Below, piece after piece: positions 36,520 through 44,789 of a stretch of DNA of 64,000 nt. This DNA comes from Chitinophaga barathri (GTDB lineage: Bacteria > Bacteroidota > Bacteroidia > Chitinophagales > Chitinophagaceae). The first letter of the stretch is position 1; every line of letters begins with the position of its first letter. The stretch is from NCBI RefSeq assembly GCF_003807585.1, contig NZ_RMBX01000004.1, positions 310,001 to 374,000 of the forward strand. Reading direction: 5' to 3'. The notes beneath the pieces were generated by a model that saw only the letters and a program-made list of their open reading frames with translations, searched no databases and was not told the DNA's origin. The position numbers and the translations under genes are program-made.

Positions 36520-37581
36520 ATGAACATGAGACCATCGTTGAATAATAAGCAGCCTTTTTATATCAAGCTGAGCCATGTGCTGCTGAGCCTCGTGCTGATC
36601 GTGGTGATACTGCGCACGATGAAGGAAATACTGGCGCCGGTGGCTTTCGGTTTCCTGTTTGCCGTGCTGCTGCTGCCGCTGGCGCAGGGTTTGGAAAAAC
36701 TGAAGTTCTCCCGCGCCTGGGCTTCCACCGTGGCGGTACTCCTGTTTGTGATCTCGATGCTGGGCCTCGTATATTTTATTTCCTGGCAAACCACTTCTTT
36801 TCTCACGGACCTGCCGGTGCTGGAAAAAAGAATGATGACGCTGGCCAACGATCTGACCATTTGGATAGATGAAAAATTCAAGATCGATTCCGACCAGCAG
36901 GTGGCCTGGATCAATGAGACGGCGGCCAAAAGCGTGAGCACGGTATCCGCGTTTGCGGTGAACGCGGTGTCTTCCGTTTCTTCCATGCTGATCTTCCTGG
37001 TGTTTATCCCGTTGTATACTTTTTTCCTGCTCTTTTACCGCCGCCTGCTGATGAACTTCCTGCTGAAACTTTTCAAACGCGAACATGCGGATGAAGTACA
37101 TGAAATAATGGCGCATTCGCGGCTGGTGATCAAAAGTTACGTGGTGGGATTGTTCATTGAAATGATCGTGGTGGCGGGGTTATACATTATTGCACTGCTG
37201 TCGCTGGGTGTAAAGTATGCGGTGCTCTTAGGCACGCTGGGTGCTATTTTTAACGTGATCCCCTACATCGGGATGGTGGTGACGATCTTTATAACGGTGT
37301 TGGTAACGCTTACTACAGGCACTCCCGCGCTGGCTTTGTGGGCGGCGCTGGCGATGTTCGGCATTCACCTGCTGGATGCGAACGTGCTGTTGCCGCGCAT
37401 TGTTGGTTCCAAAGTATCCATCAATGCAATGATCACTTTGCTGGGCGTGTTTATCGGCAGTATGGTCTGGGGAATTGCGGGAATGTTCGTTTCCATACCC
37501 GCGATGGCATTGCTTAAGATCATCTTCGACCGTATCCCGAATATGCGTGCCTGGGGATTGCTGATGGGGCAGGGGGAATGA
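36520..37581 (+). CDS. AI-2E family transporter (UPF0118 permease)
   Basis: A 353-aa inner-membrane permease of the AI-2E/UPF0118 family. Members export autoinducer-2 (TqsA) in E. coli, but others are sodium/proton antiporters, so the substrate here is open. About eight membrane helices are visible. An early pair is SHVLLSLVLIVVILRTM and VAFGFLFAVLLLPLAQG, and a central soluble stretch (residues 100-150) precedes SMLIFLVFIPLYTFFLLFYR. The family signature IPYIGMVVTIFITVLV and HLLDANVLLPRIVGSKVSIN lie in the last third. A second ATG two codons on is an alternative start. It begins 3 bp after the protease-propeller-barrel gene, so both are on one mRNA, and it ends directly against the convergent gene at 37582. 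Confidence 0.9.
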   Translation: MNMRPSLNNKQPFYIKLSHVLLSLVLIVVILRTMKEILAPVAFGFLFAVLLLPLAQGLEKLKFSRAWASTVAVLLFVISMLGLVYFISWQTTSFLTDLPVLEKRMMTLANDLTIWIDEKFKIDSDQQVAWINETAAKSVSTVSAFAVNAVSSVSSMLIFLVFIPLYTFFLLFYRRLLMNFLLKLFKREHADEVHEIMAHSRLVIKSYVVGLFIEMIVVAGLYIIALLSLGVKYAVLLGTLGAIFNVIPYIGMVVTIFITVLVTLTTGTPALALWAALAMFGIHLLDANVLLPRIVGSKVSINAMITLLGVFIGSMVWGIAGMFVSIPAMALLKIIFDRIPNMRAWGLLMGQGE

Positions 37582-38070
37582 TCAGTTCACCACGATGCGC
37601 AGCTCCGGTACCCGGTAGAATTTATCGCCGGTATAACGGATCACGATGTTGGAGAACAATAATACTTCGCCTTTCTGCACGGTTTCTTTCAGCCGGGTGC
37701 TCCATAAAGTACTGAGCTTGTCGCTTTTGAAGGAATCGCCGGTGGTTTCCGTGTAAAAGCCCACCTGCTGCGTGGTATCGTTCAGATGCGCTTCTTTTGA
37801 TTCATAGGTAAAATCAAAAGACACGACCGGGAATTTGTTGTTTTTCTGATCACGCACGATAAGCGAAGAATCGAGGAGTTTTACCACTTCGGGGCGGGGG
37901 AGGGTATCGCTGAGGAAGATGCCCCAGGTAGTGCGGAAACCAAGCGGTTTTTCCTTTGCAGCTGCCGGTTTTGCAGCGGGCTTCGGGGTGGAGGGTTTCC
38001 TCACCTGAGCCGTGGCCGCAGCGGAGCAGCAAATAAAAAACAATACTGTGTAAAATAGTTTCTGCATCAT
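37582..38070 (-). CDS. Secreted protein of unknown function
   Basis: A 162-aa protein I do not recognise. The signal peptide ends SAAATAQ near residue 21. A Lys/Pro/Ala-rich linker follows (RKPSTPKPAAKPAAAKEKP). The rest is a beta-rich domain with GIFLSDTLPRPEVVKLLDSS, VVSFDFTYESKEAHLNDTTQ and VLLFSNIVIRYTGDKFYRVP. The pattern of VVSFDFTY and a closing YRVPELRIVVN suggests an Ig-like or GldM-like periplasmic beta domain, but this is a guess. Its stop codon abuts the stop of the AI-2E transporter with no gap. It has its own transcript because valS upstream ends in a strong terminator. Confidence 0.75.
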   Translation of the reverse strand: MMQKLFYTVLFFICCSAAATAQVRKPSTPKPAAKPAAAKEKPLGFRTTWGIFLSDTLPRPEVVKLLDSSLIVRDQKNNKFPVVSFDFTYESKEAHLNDTTQQVGFYTETTGDSFKSDKLSTLWSTRLKETVQKGEVLLFSNIVIRYTGDKFYRVPELRIVVN

Positions 38071-38083
38071 AGGGAATTAAAAG

Positions 38084-38122
38084 AAAAGCCCGTCCGGTTA
38101 CTAAAACGCCGGACGGGCTTTT
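38084..38122 (-). terminator. Terminator after valS
   Basis: AAAAGCCCGTCCGG (38084-38097) and CCGGACGGGCTTTT (38109-38122) form a perfect 14-bp stem. It is followed on the minus strand by a T-rich stretch. Confidence 0.9.
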
Positions 38123-38125
38123 AAA

Positions 38126-40771
38126 TTATAACAGTTTAAGACTTTCTTCGATAGCCTGGATGCGCGCCTCGCAATCCGCTTTTTTGCGGCGTTCCGCTTC
38201 TACGGCTTCCGGCTTGGCGTTCTGCACAAACTTTTCGTTGGCAAGCTTGGCGTCTACGGACTTCAGGAAACCTTGCTGGTAGACGAGGTCTTTCAGCAGC
38301 GATTCTTTCTGGGCCGCGGGGTCCACCTCGGTATCCGTCACCATGTAGAACTTATCCTTGCCCACTACCAGCGATACAGCGCCGGGAATGGCTTCTTTTG
38401 TGTAGGTCAGTTCGCGTGCGTTCAGCTGTTTGGCCAGTATACTTTCGATGCGTTGGAAAGCATTCTGATGGCGCGTCTCGATATGCAGCGCGATGGTGTC
38501 TTTGGGTTTCACCTGGTTTTTGTTGCGCGCGTCGCGGATGCTGGTGATCACTTCTTTTGCCAGCGCGCCTTCCACCAGGATAGGCTGGTGAGTGGCGGCG
38601 GGAGCAACAAACTGGCGGATCACGAGGTCATCGCCGGGCTGTCGCTCGCGCAGCAGGTGATACAGCTCTTCCGAAACAAATGGCATGAACGGATGGAGCA
38701 ATTGCAAAAGGCGTTCGAAGAAACCGATGGTCTTTTCGTACACGCCTGCGTCTATCGGCTGTTCAAAACCGGGTTTGATCCACTCCAGGTACCAGGAGCA
38801 GAAATCGTCCCAGATGAGGCTGTATATGGCTTTGAGGGCTTCGCTGAGGCGGAAGTCCTTAAAAAGTTTTTCTACTTCGGCATGTACTTCATTCAGGCGG
38901 TTTTCCATCCATTCCACGGCAAATTCCGGAACGGGCGCGCCGGTGTTCTGCCCGGGTTTCCACATCTTCACCAGTTTGAGCGCGTTCCACATCTTGTTGT
39001 TGAAGTTGCGGCCCTGCTCGCAGCTGGTATCGTCAAACAGCAGGTCGTTGCCGGCGGGGGAAGAGATCATGATGCCAAAACGCACGGCATCCGCGCCGAA
39101 GCGTTCGATCAGTTCCAGCAGATCGGGCGAGTTGCCGAGCTGTTTGCTCATTTTGCGCCCCAGCTTGTCGCGCACCATACCAGTGAAGTATACGTCGCTG
39201 AAAGGTTTTTCGTGTTTGTATTCCAGGCCCGCCATGATCATACGCGCCACCCAGAAAAAGATGATATCCTGGCCGGTTACGAGCACTGAGGTGGGGTAAT
39301 AGTAGTTGATGTCCGCATTATCGGGCTGGCTGATACCGTTGAACACTTCCATGGGCCAGAGCCAGGAGGAGAACCAGGTATCCAGGCAGTCTTCGTCCTG
39401 GCGGAGAGTGGTGGCCGTTTTGCCGAATTTCTCCGCATACAGTTTCAGTGCGTCGTCATGCGTTTCAGCTACTACAAACTGGCCCGCATCGTCGTACCAG
39501 GCGGGGATCTGCTGGCCCCACCAGAGCTGGCGGGAGATACACCAGTCCTTCACGTTTTCCATCCAGTATTTGTAAGTAGCCAGGAAGCGGTCGCCGGGGT
39601 GGATCTTCACCTCTCCATTCACTACGGCGTCCAGCGCGGGTTGCGCCATGTCCGCCATTTTTACGAACCATTGCGTGGAGATGCGGGGTTCTACAACCGT
39701 ATCCGGGTTGCGCTGGCTGTAACCGAGGCGGGTGGTGTATTCCTGTTCTTTTACGAGCAGGCCTTCTTCCGCGAGGGCGGCTATTACTTTTTTACGGGCG
39801 CGGAAGCGGTCTTCGCCTACGAACACGATGGCGGCAGCGCTCAGCGTGCCGTCGTCGTTCAGCGTGTCTACTACTTCCAGGTTGTGTTTCAGGCCGAGGT
39901 TATAGTCATTGATGTCGTGCGCGGGCGTTACTTTGAGGGCGCCGGTGCCGAACTCTTTGTCTACATATTCGTCGAAGATCACGGGCACCTTGCGGTTCAC
40001 CAGCGGTACCACGGCGTAGTGGCCTTTCAGATGGGCGTAACGTTCATCGTCCGGGTTTACGCAGATGGCGGTATCGCCCATGATGGTTTCGGGGCGCTGC
40101 GTGGCGATGGTGATGAATTCACCGGTGGCTTCCCCGGCGGCATTTACCACGGCGTATTTTACATGATAGAGTTTGCCATTGATCTCTTTATATTCCACTT
40201 CCTCGTCGCTGAGGGCGGTTTTGGCTTTGGGGTCCCAGTTGATCATACGGGCGCCGCGGTAGATGAGGCCTTTATTGTAAAGGTCTACGAACACGCGGAT
40301 AACAGCCTGGTAATAATGATCGTCCATGGTAAAGGACACACGGTCCCAGTCCACGGAGCAGCCCAGTTTTTTGATCTGGTGGTAGATGATGCCGCCGTAT
40401 TTTTCCTTCCATTCGTAGGCATATTTGAGGAATTCCGGGCGGGTGAGCTGGCTTTTCTCGATGCCTTTTTCCTCTTTCAGCATGTTTACCACCTTGGATT
40501 CGGTGGCAATGGAAGCATGGTCGCTGCCGGGCACCCAGCAGGCGTTGAAGCCGCTCATGCGGGCATGGCGCACCAGGATGTCCTGCACGGTTTCGTTCAG
40601 CGTATGGCCCATGTGGAGCACGCCCGTTACGTTTGGCGGGGGGATCACGATGGTAAAGGGAGGCCGTTCGTCGGGAACGGAGCGGAAATACTGCTTGTCC
40701 ATCCAATACTGGTACCATTTGTCTTCTGCCGAGGCAGGGATGTAGTTCTTCGAAAGTTCCATGCTGTTCAT
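38126..40771 (-). CDS. valS: Valyl-tRNA synthetase
   Basis: Class I synthetase that charges tRNA-Val; its CP1 editing domain hydrolyses mischarged Thr-tRNA. The 881-aa protein has HIGH as His53-Met-Gly-His56 in VLHMGHTLN and KMSKS as Lys540-Met-Ser-Lys543. Between them is the editing block (TIATQRPETIMGDTAICVNP). The class-specific GRKMSKQLGNSPDLLELIER is present. The C-terminal coiled-coil arm (LLKDLVYQQGFLKSVDAKLA to the end) binds tRNA. The start may be three codons later (MELSKNYIP). It is monocistronic, with a strong terminator. Confidence 0.99.
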   Translation of the reverse strand: MNSMELSKNYIPASAEDKWYQYWMDKQYFRSVPDERPPFTIVIPPPNVTGVLHMGHTLNETVQDILVRHARMSGFNACWVPGSDHASIATESKVVNMLKEEKGIEKSQLTRPEFLKYAYEWKEKYGGIIYHQIKKLGCSVDWDRVSFTMDDHYYQAVIRVFVDLYNKGLIYRGARMINWDPKAKTALSDEEVEYKEINGKLYHVKYAVVNAAGEATGEFITIATQRPETIMGDTAICVNPDDERYAHLKGHYAVVPLVNRKVPVIFDEYVDKEFGTGALKVTPAHDINDYNLGLKHNLEVVDTLNDDGTLSAAAIVFVGEDRFRARKKVIAALAEEGLLVKEQEYTTRLGYSQRNPDTVVEPRISTQWFVKMADMAQPALDAVVNGEVKIHPGDRFLATYKYWMENVKDWCISRQLWWGQQIPAWYDDAGQFVVAETHDDALKLYAEKFGKTATTLRQDEDCLDTWFSSWLWPMEVFNGISQPDNADINYYYPTSVLVTGQDIIFFWVARMIMAGLEYKHEKPFSDVYFTGMVRDKLGRKMSKQLGNSPDLLELIERFGADAVRFGIMISSPAGNDLLFDDTSCEQGRNFNNKMWNALKLVKMWKPGQNTGAPVPEFAVEWMENRLNEVHAEVEKLFKDFRLSEALKAIYSLIWDDFCSWYLEWIKPGFEQPIDAGVYEKTIGFFERLLQLLHPFMPFVSEELYHLLRERQPGDDLVIRQFVAPAATHQPILVEGALAKEVITSIRDARNKNQVKPKDTIALHIETRHQNAFQRIESILAKQLNARELTYTKEAIPGAVSLVVGKDKFYMVTDTEVDPAAQKESLLKDLVYQQGFLKSVDAKLANEKFVQNAKPEAVEAERRKKADCEARIQAIEESLKLL

Positions 40772-41013
40772 AATAAGGTCTGCAAAAATAGCGGAGATTC
40801 AGGAGAGAAGGAAATCAGCGATCAATATATTGAATTTTTGTGATAGGAAATACCGCTTACCGGGGCTGATGGGGGCCGGAGATGAGGTGCTCTGCCTGGT
40901 AAAACAGGTATTTTTACGGGTGTTGCGGTTGAAATTTAACTTTACTTTCGAATTATAGCAGCGATTGACCCCGAGTATCCAGAATGACCCCTGTCAACTC
41001 AAAACCTACATAT

Positions 41014-41517
41014 ATGCAAGTTTTAATGAAAGTCCCCTTTCTTTTGCTGATTATCAGCTTAATGGCAATTTCCTGTAAGAAGGACGGCCCTGCAGGCCCG
41101 GCGGGTAAGGACGGTAATGCGAATGTGACTGTTTTTAATTTCGGCAGCCGGGTGGTTACCACAGCTTCCAATTATGTGCTTTCGGGTATATCGCGCGGGC
41201 GGATAGACAGCAGCATGGTGCTGGCATATTACAATCCCGTTCCGGAGGATGAAAGCGCATGGTACCCGGTGCCCGGCCTTGGTTCATTGGGCGCTTACGA
41301 AACGCGTTACTTTATTTCCCAGACCTCAAATGATTATACTTTTTCTGTAAGACTGGTAACCCCTGCCGGTGCTGCTTACACTACACCCGTAACGTTCCGG
41401 AAAATGAGGATATTTATTGTACCGGCAAACAACGTGGTGAATGTGAACGGCAGGATGGCAGGGCCTGATCTGAAAGATTATTATGCGGTGAAGGAGTTTT
41501 ACAACATACCGGATTAA
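41014..41517 (+). CDS. Lipoprotein with short collagen-like Gly-X-Y stretch (paralogue 1)
   Basis: A 167-aa lipoprotein of unknown function. The signal peptide ends in MAISC, then KKDGPAGPAGKDGNANVTV: four Gly-X-Y triplets directly after the lipid-anchored cysteine. The remaining domain (about 130 residues) is beta-rich and has no match I know. It includes SGISRGRIDSSMVLAYYNP, AWYPVPGLGSLGAYETRYF and VTFRKMRIFIVPANNVVNVN. The gene 181 bp downstream encodes a clear paralogue with ten triplets, so the pair arose by duplication with repeat change. The ATG at 41014 is preferred because it leaves a normal-length signal peptide; 41026 is possible. A terminator separates the two genes. Confidence 0.85.
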   Translation: MQVLMKVPFLLLIISLMAISCKKDGPAGPAGKDGNANVTVFNFGSRVVTTASNYVLSGISRGRIDSSMVLAYYNPVPEDESAWYPVPGLGSLGAYETRYFISQTSNDYTFSVRLVTPAGAAYTTPVTFRKMRIFIVPANNVVNVNGRMAGPDLKDYYAVKEFYNIPD

Positions 41518-41540
41518 ACGTTTATGCTTCACTGTAACAG

Positions 41541-41577
41541 TGCCGCAGGGTTTTAAACCTTGCGGCATTTTGTTTTT
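41541..41577 (+). terminator. Terminator after collagen-like paralogue 1
   Basis: TGCCGCAGGG and CCTTGCGGCA pair (one G-T) around TTTTAAA and run into a T-rich tail. Confidence 0.75.
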
Positions 41578-41698
41578 AAGAAAAACCGGTCATCTGTTAA
41601 GTGAATTCATGCAACGGTTAACCAGCCGGAAGAGTTGGGCGCGGGTGAAATAGTTTTACGGAAGAAATCAAATCCTTACCTGAAAACAATTCAATATT

Positions 41699-42271
41699 AT
41701 GAAGATGATCCCCCAAAACGCATTATTCCTGCTGTTATTCACTGTTACACTGTTTGCCTGCAAAAAAGAAGGCCCGGCAGGTCCGGCGGGCGCTGCCGGC
41801 CAGCAAGGCGTTCCCGGTCCGCAGGGCCCCGGCGGCACGCAGGGTAAAACGGGCAGCGCAAACGTGACCGTGTATACTTTTCCCTCGAGGACCTTCGTGG
41901 CGTGGAGCGATTTCGAGATCCACAATATTTCCAAGGGAAGGGTGGACTCCAGCCTGATACTGGGATATTTTAATACCGGTTCTGATGCGGCGCCCAGCTG
42001 GTACCCGATCCCCGGCCCGGGCCCGGTTGCAGCCTATGAAACAAGATATGCAACGTATTTCGGCGGTGCCGTGCCTAATCAATACCTTGTTTTTTCGGTG
42101 CGTGTCTCAAAGCCGAACGATCTTGCGACGCAATATCCCAGTGCGGTAACTTTCTACAAAACGAAAGTATTCATCATACCGGCGGCCACGGTGATCCCCG
42201 GGGGTAAAAAAGCGCTGCCTGACCTCAATAACTACTATGAAGTGAAGGAATATTATGGAATAGAAGACTGA
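41699..42271 (+). CDS. Lipoprotein with collagen-like Gly-X-Y stretch (paralogue 2)
   Basis: A 190-aa lipoprotein closely related to the preceding gene. The signal peptide ends LFAC; then KKEGPAGPAGAAGQQGVPG and further triplets make ten Gly-X-Y units before SANVTVYTF. The globular part repeats the landmarks of paralogue 1: ISKGRVDSSLILGYFN (against ISRGRIDSSMVLAYYN), SWYPIPGPGPVAAYETRY and KVFIIPAATVIPGG, and ends in NYYEVKEYYGIED (against DYYAVKEFYNIPD). Collagen-like tracts in bacteria form triple-helical stalks when long; ten triplets is short for that, so trimerisation is only a possibility. A bidirectional hairpin closes the gene. Confidence 0.86.
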   Translation: MKMIPQNALFLLLFTVTLFACKKEGPAGPAGAAGQQGVPGPQGPGGTQGKTGSANVTVYTFPSRTFVAWSDFEIHNISKGRVDSSLILGYFNTGSDAAPSWYPIPGPGPVAAYETRYATYFGGAVPNQYLVFSVRVSKPNDLATQYPSAVTFYKTKVFIIPAATVIPGGKKALPDLNNYYEVKEYYGIED

Positions 42272-42291
42272 TATGACCGGATACCCGCCAT

Positions 42292-42328
42292 AAAAAAGCC
42301 GTCCCGAATGCTTTCGGGACGGCTTTTT
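42292..42328. terminator. Bidirectional terminator between convergent genes
   Basis: GCCGTCCCGAA (42298-42308) and TTCGGGACGGC (42313-42323) pair perfectly, with A-run and T-run on the two sides. It serves collagen-like paralogue 2 (+) and the threonine aldolase gene (-). Confidence 0.9.
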
Positions 42329-42344
42329 CGTATAGTGAATGCTG

Positions 42345-43358
42345 TTATGCCATGGTACGGATGGCTGCAATGGTCTTTTCCACCATTTCGGGCGTGATAT
42401 CCAGGTGCAGCACTATTCTCACCTGTGTTGTGGAGATGGCCATCACACGGATGCCTTCGCGCTCCAGGTAATCGCGGAACTTAACGGGCGTCCAGCCGCC
42501 GTGCACTTCGAAAATGAGGATATTGGTCTCCACGGGCAGCATATGGCCTACGAAAGTCTGTTCCAGCAGTGCCGCGGCTATCATTTTGGCGTGAGTGTGG
42601 TCATCCGCCAGTCTTTCCACGTGATGCTCCAGCGCATAAATGCCGGTAGCGGCCATAAAACCTGCCTGGCGCATACCGCCACCGAGTTTTTTACGCACGC
42701 GCCGCGCTTCTTTGATGAACGTTTTGCTACCCAGCAGTACGGAGCCCATAGGGCAGCCGAGGCCTTTATTGAGGCAAACGGAGATACTGTCGAACACCTG
42801 GCCGTACTGCGCGGCGGTTTGCCCTGTGGCAAGCAGCGCGTTGAACAGGCGGGCGCCGTCCAGGTGCAGTTTGAGGCCGTGTTCGGTACAAACAGCTTTT
42901 ATCTTTTCGATCTCTTCCCAGTTGTAGCAGCATCCGCCGCCGCGGTTGGACGTGTTTTCGAGGCAGACGAGGGAGGTGCGGGCCTTGTGAACGTCATCGG
43001 GATTGATGGCGGCTTCCACGTCCGCCGCTGTGATCATGCCGCGGTCGCCTTCGAGGGGGCGTACCTGTGCGCCTGCGTTGAAGGCGATGCCGCCGCCTTC
43101 ATATATATACACATGAGCGAGGGAGCTGCAGATCACTTCGTCTCCGGGCTGCGTGTGTACTTTAATGGCGATCTGGTTGCTCATTGTGCCGGAAGGGCAG
43201 TAAAGTGCCGCCTCCATGCCAAAAAGTGCTGACATCCTGGCTTCCAGTTCGTTTACGGATGGGTCTTCGCTGAAAACATCGTCCCCGATGGGGGCTTTAA
43301 GCATGGTCTCCAGCATGGCCGGAGTGGGTTTTGTGAAAGTGTCGCTCCTGAAATCCAT
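42345..43358 (-). CDS. ltaE: Low-specificity L-threonine aldolase
   Basis: PLP enzyme of fold type I that cleaves L-threonine or allo-threonine to glycine and acetaldehyde. The start MDFRSDTFTKPTPAML matches the family. The PLP lysine is Lys198 in CLNKGLGCPMGS. The cofactor-holding Asp and Arg are in LHLDGARLFNA near residue 167. HVYIYEGGGIAF holds the His that stacks on PLP. Length of 337 aa is typical. It is transcribed alone towards the collagen-like pair. The 391-bp gap upstream, shared with the divergent sigma gene, carries its promoter. Confidence 0.96.
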   Translation of the reverse strand: MDFRSDTFTKPTPAMLETMLKAPIGDDVFSEDPSVNELEARMSALFGMEAALYCPSGTMSNQIAIKVHTQPGDEVICSSLAHVYIYEGGGIAFNAGAQVRPLEGDRGMITAADVEAAINPDDVHKARTSLVCLENTSNRGGGCCYNWEEIEKIKAVCTEHGLKLHLDGARLFNALLATGQTAAQYGQVFDSISVCLNKGLGCPMGSVLLGSKTFIKEARRVRKKLGGGMRQAGFMAATGIYALEHHVERLADDHTHAKMIAAALLEQTFVGHMLPVETNILIFEVHGGWTPVKFRDYLEREGIRVMAISTTQVRIVLHLDITPEMVEKTIAAIRTMA

Positions 43359-43749
43359 TAAATAATTTGCAATAGGTGGTTAGATAAATTAGAGAAGTTA
43401 TTAATTTGAATAAGTATATTTTTCAATTGTTAAAATTTAGATAAACCCCCGGAAATACTGACGATTTCGCTATTAAATTCCGTTTATATAAAGTACTTTG
43501 TTATACTGAACAGGCATTGAGACTGTTCTGATTAAGTGCTCAGCTATTGAAAGTGAACAGGTAACGAGCATTCTTGCCCCGGTATAAGTAACCCAGCCTA
43601 ACCATATCACAGCAATTTGGAAGAGTGGGGGATTAGCACGATCTTTGCAGACTTATTTTGGCAACCGTGTAAGATATACCATTTAAATGTTACAACAAAA
43701 TTATCTTTCGGCTGTTAATATAATATTCTTAAACTAATACTTGTAAAAT
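43359..43749. other. 391-bp intergenic region between ltaE and rpoD
   Basis: AT-rich divergent spacer. It holds the rpoD promoter at 43616-43647 and, nearer ltaE, a short hairpin GAACAG (43508-43513) / CTGTTC (43523-43528). I see no ORF, tRNA or repeat. About 100 bases of untranslated rpoD leader follow the promoter. Confidence 0.6.
43616..43647 (+). promoter_or_regulatory. Promoter of the primary sigma factor gene
   Basis: TTTG (43616-43619), a 20-bp spacer and GATCTTTG (43640-43647) match the Bacteroidota -33/-7 consensus TTTG and TAnnTTTG with one mismatch in the first base of the -7 box. Confidence 0.6.
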
Positions 43750-44607
43750 ATGAGGCAACTTAAAATTGCCACCCAGATCACCAATCGTGATTCGCAGGCG
43801 GTAGAAAAGTACCTGCAGGAAATCTCGAAGATCCCTTTGTTAACTCCAGAGGAAGAGACGATTCTGGCACAGCGCATAAAAATGGGCGACCAGCGGGCTC
43901 TTGAAAGATTAACTACAGGAAACCTTCGTTTCGTTGTTTCTGTGGCCAAACAGTATCAGCACCAGGGCTTAAGCCTCTCCGACCTCATCAATGAAGGTAA
44001 TTTAGGGTTGATCAAGGCAGCACAACGTTTCGACGAGACCAAGGGTTTCAAATTCATTTCATATGCCGTATGGTGGATCCGCCAGTCCATATTACAGGCA
44101 TTGGCTGAGCAGGGCCGTCTGGTCCGCCTGCCACAGAACAAAATTGGCACTTACAATAAAGCGAATAAAGCCTACATGGCATTTGAGCAGGAGAACGAGC
44201 GCGAGCCTTCCACGGAAGAGCTGGCCGAGATCCTGGAAATGTCCGAGTCAGAAATCAACAATATCTTCCAGAGCAATACCCGCCATATGAGCCTCGACGC
44301 ACCTGTGCACGAAGCTGAAGATGTAGCCATGGGTGATCTCCTGGAAGGTGGCGATGTGACGGACGACGATGTGATGCAGGATTCGCTGAGAGAAGAGATC
44401 CGCCGCGTGCTCAAGTCCCTGAGCCCCCGCGAAGCGGAAATTGTGAACGCGTACTTTGGTCTGGATGGTGAAAACGGCGCAACAATTGAACAAATAGGAC
44501 AAAAGTATGATTTGACTAAGGAACGTATCCGCCAAATCAAAGAGAGAGCCATCAAAAGGCTGCAGAAGGCCCGCTATAGCGGTGCACTGAAATCCTATCT
44601 GGGATAA
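43750..44607 (+). CDS. rpoD: Primary RNA polymerase sigma factor (RpoD, short Bacteroidota form)
   Basis: The housekeeping sigma factor that directs RNA polymerase to TTTG/TAnnTTTG promoters. At 285 aa it lacks region 1.1 and the long nonconserved insert of E. coli sigma-70, as in Bacteroides sigma-ABfr. Region 1.2 is YLQEISKIPLLTPEEETILA. Region 2 holds NLRFVVSVAKQYQHQGLSLS and DLINEGNLGLIKAAQRFD, and its -10 binding segment is GFKFISYAVWWIRQSILQAL. Region 4 has LSPREAEIVNAYFGL and the helix-turn-helix TIEQIGQKYDLTKERIRQIK. Nothing is missing. Monocistronic; a strong hairpin follows at 44645-44684. Confidence 0.97.
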   Translation: MRQLKIATQITNRDSQAVEKYLQEISKIPLLTPEEETILAQRIKMGDQRALERLTTGNLRFVVSVAKQYQHQGLSLSDLINEGNLGLIKAAQRFDETKGFKFISYAVWWIRQSILQALAEQGRLVRLPQNKIGTYNKANKAYMAFEQENEREPSTEELAEILEMSESEINNIFQSNTRHMSLDAPVHEAEDVAMGDLLEGGDVTDDDVMQDSLREEIRRVLKSLSPREAEIVNAYFGLDGENGATIEQIGQKYDLTKERIRQIKERAIKRLQKARYSGALKSYLG

Positions 44608-44644
44608 TTGGTTTTAGTTTAATATAATCTTTCGAATCTGGGAT

Positions 44645-44690
44645 AAAAGCATCCCGCCCTATGTAAATGTGGCGGGATGCTTTTTTTTAT
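44645..44690 (+). terminator. Terminator after rpoD
   Basis: AAAAGCATCCCGCC (44645-44658) and GGCGGGATGCTTTT (44671-44684) form a perfect 14-bp stem with a run of T residues. Confidence 0.9.
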
Positions 44691-44774
44691 ACCTATAGGG
44701 TCCGTCTATAGCTATATAGAGTCAAATAGCAACCATTCGTACCCTCCCGATTCGAAAATCTCCTCTTTACCCTT

Positions 44775-44782
44775 TATTTTTG
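44775..44782 (+). promoter_or_regulatory. Candidate -7 element of the DUF4249 gene
   Basis: TATTTTTG matches TAnnTTTG exactly. TTCG (44751-44754), one base off the -33 box, is 20 bp upstream. The ATG at 44790 is only 7 bp downstream, so a transcript from here would have almost no leader. Confidence 0.5.
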
Positions 44783-44789
44783 CAATCCT

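Noticed and set aside
39458..40843. 461-codon plus-strand frame opposite valS
   Set aside because: valS is certain by motif and length; the frame is a shadow and its translation is rich in Phe, His, Gly and Val in the pattern of antisense frames.
43359..43749. Small RNA such as 6S RNA in the gap before rpoD
   Set aside because: Only one short hairpin is visible and no long imperfect duplex with an open central bubble.
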